9,379 bases of DNA from Flavobacteriales bacterium (GTDB lineage: Bacteria; Bacteroidota; Bacteroidia; Flavobacteriales_E; Vicingaceae), in the NCBI GenBank assembly GCA_002402165.1, contig NVVI01000036.1, positions 10,278-19,656 on the forward strand. Reading direction: 5' to 3'. This document shows, one piece after another, positions 7,155-9,379 of the stretch (position 1 is its first letter; each line of letters starts with the position of its first letter). The notes under the pieces were generated by a model. The model worked only from the letters and a program-made list of their open reading frames with translations. It searched no databases and was not told where the DNA came from. The translations under genes were made by a program, and so were the position numbers.

Positions 7155-7280
7155 TATATAATCTTTAGGTTTATGCAAAGAGAAGACTATTAATTGGTTT
7201 TAAATTGTAAAAAAGCGACAGCAATTCGTTAAAATTTCAAATTGAAGAAACCTTATCTCGTATTTTTCGTCTATTGTACT

Positions 7281-8141
7281 ATGAATATTAATTTCAATAA
7301 ATATATGCCCGCCAATAATTTGTCAAGATTTATTCAATCTTATTTTGTTATTTCTACGGGAATTTATTGTAAAAAACAAACTGATATTCAAACTACCCCA
7401 AACTCCAATCAATTTTTAAAGAACCATCCTCAGGGCAGTGTTGATTTGATGTTTACATTAAGAGGTGAAGGAGTTAATATTATTACTGCTGATAATCAAA
7501 ATAACCAGTTCAATGATATTTTTATCTTGGCACAACAAGAGGGAAAGTTTGAAATTAAATTTGCTGAAGACCTATTTATTGTAGGAGTGGTATTTTACGG
7601 TGAAAGTTTTAAAAAATTGTTCAATTTTCCTTTACAGGAAATTTCCAATAGTGGATTAAGAGTAAGTGACGATCTAAATGATAGTTATGATGAAGTGCAT
7701 TATAAACTACAGCAAAGTATAACAGACTACGAAATAGTGACCACTTTAAATAGTTTTTTCACCGATCAACTGACACATTTGGATTTTTCGTTCACTAAGT
7801 TTGATCAACTAATTCAACACATTCGATTAACCAATGGGCAGCTCCAAATAGACCAGATTTCTCAACTTTCAAATTTAAGTTCACGCACCTTACAGCGAAA
7901 GATGAAAGAACTGATTGGTGTCTCCCCAAAATCCTATTCGTCTATTATGCGTTTTAAGCAAGTAATGAATATGTTGAGTACAAACACCACTACTAATTGG
8001 CAAGACATTTTATTTAATTGTGGTTATTACGATCAAGCCCACTTCATAAAGGATTTTAAAAAATATACAGGACACACACCCAATAGCTTTTTGAATAACG
8101 ATTCTAGTTTATCTTATTTTTTTGCTTCTCAGAATAACTAA
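7281..8141 (+). CDS. AraC-family transcriptional regulator
   Basis: The protein has 286 residues from the ATG at 7281. An in-frame TTG at 7242 would add 13 residues (MKKPYLVFFVYCT) that do not fit the usual N-terminus, and the PANNLSRFIQSYF opening (10-22) is typical of the family. The N-terminal half (about 1-165) resembles the cupin-like DUF6597-type sensing domain common in Bacteroidota AraC regulators. The C-terminal half (about 174-272) is the double helix-turn-helix. Helix-turn-helix 1 is near 188-209 (IDQISQLSNLSSRTLQRKMKE). Helix-turn-helix 2 runs into the signature GYYDQAHFIKDFKKYTG (248-264) and TPNSF. The inducer is unknown. It is divergent from the SGNH/T9SS cluster, which makes that cluster a natural candidate target, though only by position. 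Confidence 0.93.
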   Translation: MNINFNKYMPANNLSRFIQSYFVISTGIYCKKQTDIQTTPNSNQFLKNHPQGSVDLMFTLRGEGVNIITADNQNNQFNDIFILAQQEGKFEIKFAEDLFIVGVVFYGESFKKLFNFPLQEISNSGLRVSDDLNDSYDEVHYKLQQSITDYEIVTTLNSFFTDQLTHLDFSFTKFDQLIQHIRLTNGQLQIDQISQLSNLSSRTLQRKMKELIGVSPKSYSSIMRFKQVMNMLSTNTTTNWQDILFNCGYYDQAHFIKDFKKYTGHTPNSFLNNDSSLSYFFASQNN

Positions 8142-8185
8142 AATACGTTACTATTTAGTGCCTATTTTCTTAAAAATAATCATAG

Positions 8186-8209
8186 AAAAGGAGAACTAGA
8201 CCTCCCTTT
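8186..8209 (-). terminator. Possible terminator downstream of tRNA-Ser
   Basis: On the minus strand AAAGGGAG pairs with CTCCTTTT around an 8-nt loop, with one mismatch. A T-rich stretch follows (TTTTCTATGATTATTTTT, including the last stem bases). It lies about 40 nt beyond the 3' end of tRNA-Ser. It may also serve the convergent AraC-family gene, though the plus-strand side lacks a T tract. Confidence 0.4.
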
Positions 8210-8249
8210 ACATAAATAGAAACACAATTTCGTTACAAGGTCTTATTTG

Positions 8250-8334
8250 CAGAGAGGATGAGATTCGAACTCACGATACATTACTGTATACACGCTTTCC
8301 AAGCGTGCGCCTTAAACCACTCGGCCACCTCTCT
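8250..8334 (-). tRNA. tRNA-Ser(GGA)
   Basis: The minus strand folds into an 85-nt class II tRNA. The acceptor AGAGAGG pairs with CCTCTCT, followed by discriminator G. The anticodon arm is CACGC-TTGGAAA-GCGTG with GGA at the anticodon position. A long variable arm and T loop TTCGAAT are present. CCA is not encoded. It is the last of three tRNA genes in this orientation. Confidence 0.97.
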
Positions 8335-8471
8335 GTATTTAATATGAAGAAAAAAGGATTACTTACGTGTTCCTATCTTCTCCGAATTTCGAAAGAAAAT
8401 CAAATTGCTTAACAATTTTACTTTTTTGTTTTCAACTGCAAACCAGAGTAAACTCCATTGCTTGAAAACAA

Positions 8472-8503
8472 AAAATCTAATGAGTAAAAACTCATTAGAT
8501 TTT
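8472..8503 (-). terminator. Intrinsic terminator after tRNA-Arg
   Basis: A perfect 13-bp inverted repeat (AAAATCTAATGAG / CTCATTAGATTTT) encloses a 6-nt loop. Read on the minus strand it starts 10 nt after the tRNA-Arg 3' end, and the stem runs straight into T-rich sequence (TTTTTGTTTT). The geometry is that of a rho-independent terminator, although the stem is mostly A/T pairs. Confidence 0.8.
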
Positions 8504-8512
8504 CTTTCTTAG

Positions 8513-8586
8513 TGAGCCCGATAGGATTCGAACCTATGACCGCCTCCTTAGAAGGGAGGTGCTCTATCCAGCTGAGCTACGAGCCC
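8513..8586 (-). tRNA. tRNA-Arg(TCT)
   Basis: This is a 74-nt tRNA on the minus strand. The acceptor GGGCTCG pairs with CGGGCTC, using two G-U pairs, followed by discriminator A. The D arm begins TAGCTCAGC. The anticodon arm is CCTCC-CTTCTAA-GGAGG with TCT as anticodon. The T arm is ATAGG-TTCGAAT-CCTAT. CCA is not encoded. Terminator-like hairpins lie on both sides. Confidence 0.97.
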
Positions 8587-8621
8587 TCACTACTCTTATA
8601 AGGCGAGTTAAACCTTTTTTA

Positions 8622-8652
8622 AAAAACCATCAACCTAAGGAAGATGGTTTTT
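8622..8652 (-). terminator. Intrinsic terminator-like hairpin after tRNA-Pro
   Basis: A perfect 10-bp inverted repeat (AAAAACCATC / GATGGTTTTT) begins only 3 nt after the tRNA-Pro discriminator on the minus strand and is followed by a T then an A run. It resembles a rho-independent terminator. The next tRNA gene begins just 35 nt further on, so complete termination here would require a promoter in that small gap. Confidence 0.7.
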
Positions 8653-8654
8653 AG

Positions 8655-8729
8655 TCGGGGTGGCAGGATTCGAACCTGCGACCTCCTCGTCCCAAACGAG
8701 GCGCGATAACCGGGCTACGCTACACCCCG
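8655..8729 (-). tRNA. tRNA-Pro(TGG)
   Basis: This is a 75-nt tRNA on the minus strand. The acceptor CGGGGTG pairs with CACCCCG, followed by discriminator A. The anticodon arm is CCTCG-TTTGGGA-CGAGG with TGG as anticodon. The T arm is GCAGG-TTCGAAT-CCTGC. CCA is not encoded. It is first in the three-tRNA cluster, about 130 nt downstream of a recognisable promoter. Confidence 0.97.
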
Positions 8730-8813
8730 ATGGTGTGGTTAACAGTACATCTAAATTAATTTCCTAGAACAAAACTATCTCAAATTTAGTAGCTCGGTTC
8801 CGGGCAGAGTTTA

Positions 8814-8832
8814 TACCGCACTAGTTGCGGTA
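8814..8832. repeat. Hairpin in the leader upstream of tRNA-Pro
   Basis: TACCGCA and TGCGGTA form a perfect 7-bp stem around the 5-nt loop CTAGT. It sits beside an 11-nt copy of the tRNA-Pro 5' end (8833-8843) in the presumed transcript leader. It has no adjoining T tract, so a terminator role is unlikely. Confidence 0.7.
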
Positions 8833-8843
8833 CTACACCCCGA
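8833..8843 (-). repeat. 11-nt copy of the tRNA-Pro 5' end
   Basis: The minus strand reads TCGGGGTGTAG, identical to 8720-8730, which covers one flanking base and the first 10 nt of tRNA-Pro. The two copies are direct repeats about 113 bp apart. The rest of a tRNA is not present here. Confidence 0.75.
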
Positions 8844-8865
8844 AATATACTGATTTTCGCGGGTG

Positions 8866-8899
8866 CAAATATAAATATAGTTTTCACTTTAAGAAACAA
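8866..8899 (-). promoter_or_regulatory. Bacteroidota-type promoter for the tRNA cluster
   Basis: The minus strand has TTG (complement of 8897-8899), a 23-nt spacer and TATATTTG (complement of 8866-8873), a perfect TAnnTTTG -7 element. The spacer is at the long end of the accepted 17-23 nt range. Transcription would begin near 8859 and reach tRNA-Pro after a leader of about 130 nt. Confidence 0.65.
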
Positions 8900-8932
8900 A
8901 TACTTAAAAAAAATAATTTGTTACCATTTACT

Positions 8933-8940
8933 TATATTTG
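8933..8940 (+). promoter_or_regulatory. Bacteroidota -7 promoter element for the permease gene
   Basis: TATATTTG matches TAnnTTTG perfectly and ends 6 nt before the permease ATG. The nearest TTG (8918-8920) leaves only a 12-nt spacer, shorter than usual, so the -33 element is weak or absent. The position implies transcription starting at or within a few nucleotides of the start codon. Confidence 0.5.
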
Positions 8941-8946
8941 TTCGCA

Positions 8947-9379
8947 ATGACCAGTAAAATATCTTCATTACGAACCATGGGCACACTACCAGTGTTTATG
9001 ACTGCTGTTTCTACTATTCTTGGTGCAATTTTATTTCTTCGTTTTGGTTATGCCGTTGGTCATGTGGGATTATACGGAGCTTTAGGAATTATAGTACTTG
9101 GCCATTTAGTTACTATTCCAACCGCATTAGCTGTTGCAGAAATAGCGACCAATCATAAAGTTGAAGGCGGTGGCGCATATTTTATGATTTCACGTTCCTT
9201 CGGATTAAATATTGGAGCCACGGTAGGTATTACCCTATTTCTATCTCAAGCAATTAGTATTTCGTTTTATGTAATTGCTTTTGTAGAAGCATTAGTGCCA
9301 ATATTAGATTGGCTTCATGAATCATTTCACGTACATAAAGATTTTTTAAATAAAAGAATAATTGGTGTTATTATGATGT
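8947..9379 (+). CDS. Cation-chloride-cotransporter-like APC-superfamily permease, 5' part
   Basis: The first 144 codons are visible and the frame is open at the right edge. The sequence resembles the SLC12 / cation-chloride cotransporter branch of the APC superfamily. TILGAILFLRFGYAVG (23-38) matches the first discontinuous helix motif. AEIATNHKVEGGGAYFMISR (64-83) matches the highly conserved loop after helix 2. Hydrophobic segments fall near 14-33, 41-63 and 88-118, and a fourth begins near 138. The protein would sit in the inner membrane and move ions or amino acids together; bacterial members are often annotated simply as amino-acid permeases and the substrate is uncertain. The ATG at 8947 gives the usual short cytoplasmic N-terminus. 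M11 at 8977 is a possible but less attractive alternative. No Shine-Dalgarno is present. Confidence 0.88.
   Translation, partial: MTSKISSLRTMGTLPVFMTAVSTILGAILFLRFGYAVGHVGLYGALGIIVLGHLVTIPTALAVAEIATNHKVEGGGAYFMISRSFGLNIGATVGITLFLSQAISISFYVIAFVEALVPILDWLHESFHVHKDFLNKRIIGVIMM

Noticed and set aside
7155..7178. TTG start extending the SGNH-like protein by eight residues
   Set aside because: The extension places polar, charged residues before a standard signal peptide that begins at the internal ATG.
7242..7280. TTG start extending the AraC-family protein by 13 residues
   Set aside because: The ATG at 7281 gives the normal N-terminus of the family, and the extension has no supporting motif.
1..9379. 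Defence system, prophage or transposon
   Set aside because: No transposase, integrase, nuclease, methyltransferase, toxin-antitoxin or phage structural gene is recognisable. The tRNAs are intact and no element is integrated at their 3' ends within the window.

Overview
The window is AT-rich chromosomal DNA, most likely from a marine or environmental member of the Bacteroidota (Flavobacteriia or close relatives). The evidence is four secreted-type proteins with C-terminal type IX secretion (T9SS type A) sorting domains or remnants of them, perfect matches to the Bacteroidota -7 promoter element TAnnTTTG, almost no Shine-Dalgarno sequences, and tRNA genes without an encoded CCA.

Left part (1-2134): a divergent pair. 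On the minus strand is the N-terminal three quarters of a PLP-dependent group II amino-acid decarboxylase, which runs off the left edge. On the plus strand is a complete tryptophan 2,3-dioxygenase, the first enzyme of the kynurenine route. Both are likely aromatic amino-acid enzymes, so the pairing is suggestive, but the decarboxylase substrate cannot be read from the sequence.

Centre (2142-7154): a tightly packed minus-strand cluster of exported proteins, read right to left. It holds a putative SGNH-type hydrolase with a sorting domain, a small 170-residue exported protein with a sorting domain, and a predicted seven-bladed beta-propeller with a sorting domain. A second, diverged copy of the propeller follows. 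A tandem duplication of about 1.65 kb explains the last part: the second propeller is preceded by a beheaded copy of the 3' end of the 170-residue gene. The second propeller gene also carries, in frame in its linker, a 20-bp sequence resembling a repeat I recall as dispersed in Bacteroidota genomes.

Right part (7155-9379): an AraC-family regulator is divergent from the exported-protein cluster and may control it. Then come three minus-strand tRNA genes in transcription order Pro(TGG), Arg(TCT), Ser(GGA), separated by terminator-like hairpins. The only recognisable promoter lies upstream of tRNA-Pro. Its leader contains an 11-nt copy of the tRNA-Pro 5' end plus a hairpin. The window closes with the 5' end of a cation-chloride-cotransporter-like permease gene on the plus strand, whose promoter geometry predicts a leaderless or nearly leaderless mRNA.

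I found no CRISPR array, transposase, phage gene or recognisable defence system. The most informative unusual features are the duplicated propeller unit with its remnant, the in-frame repeat in the linker, and the tRNA-leader structure. None amounts to a demonstrated new system.
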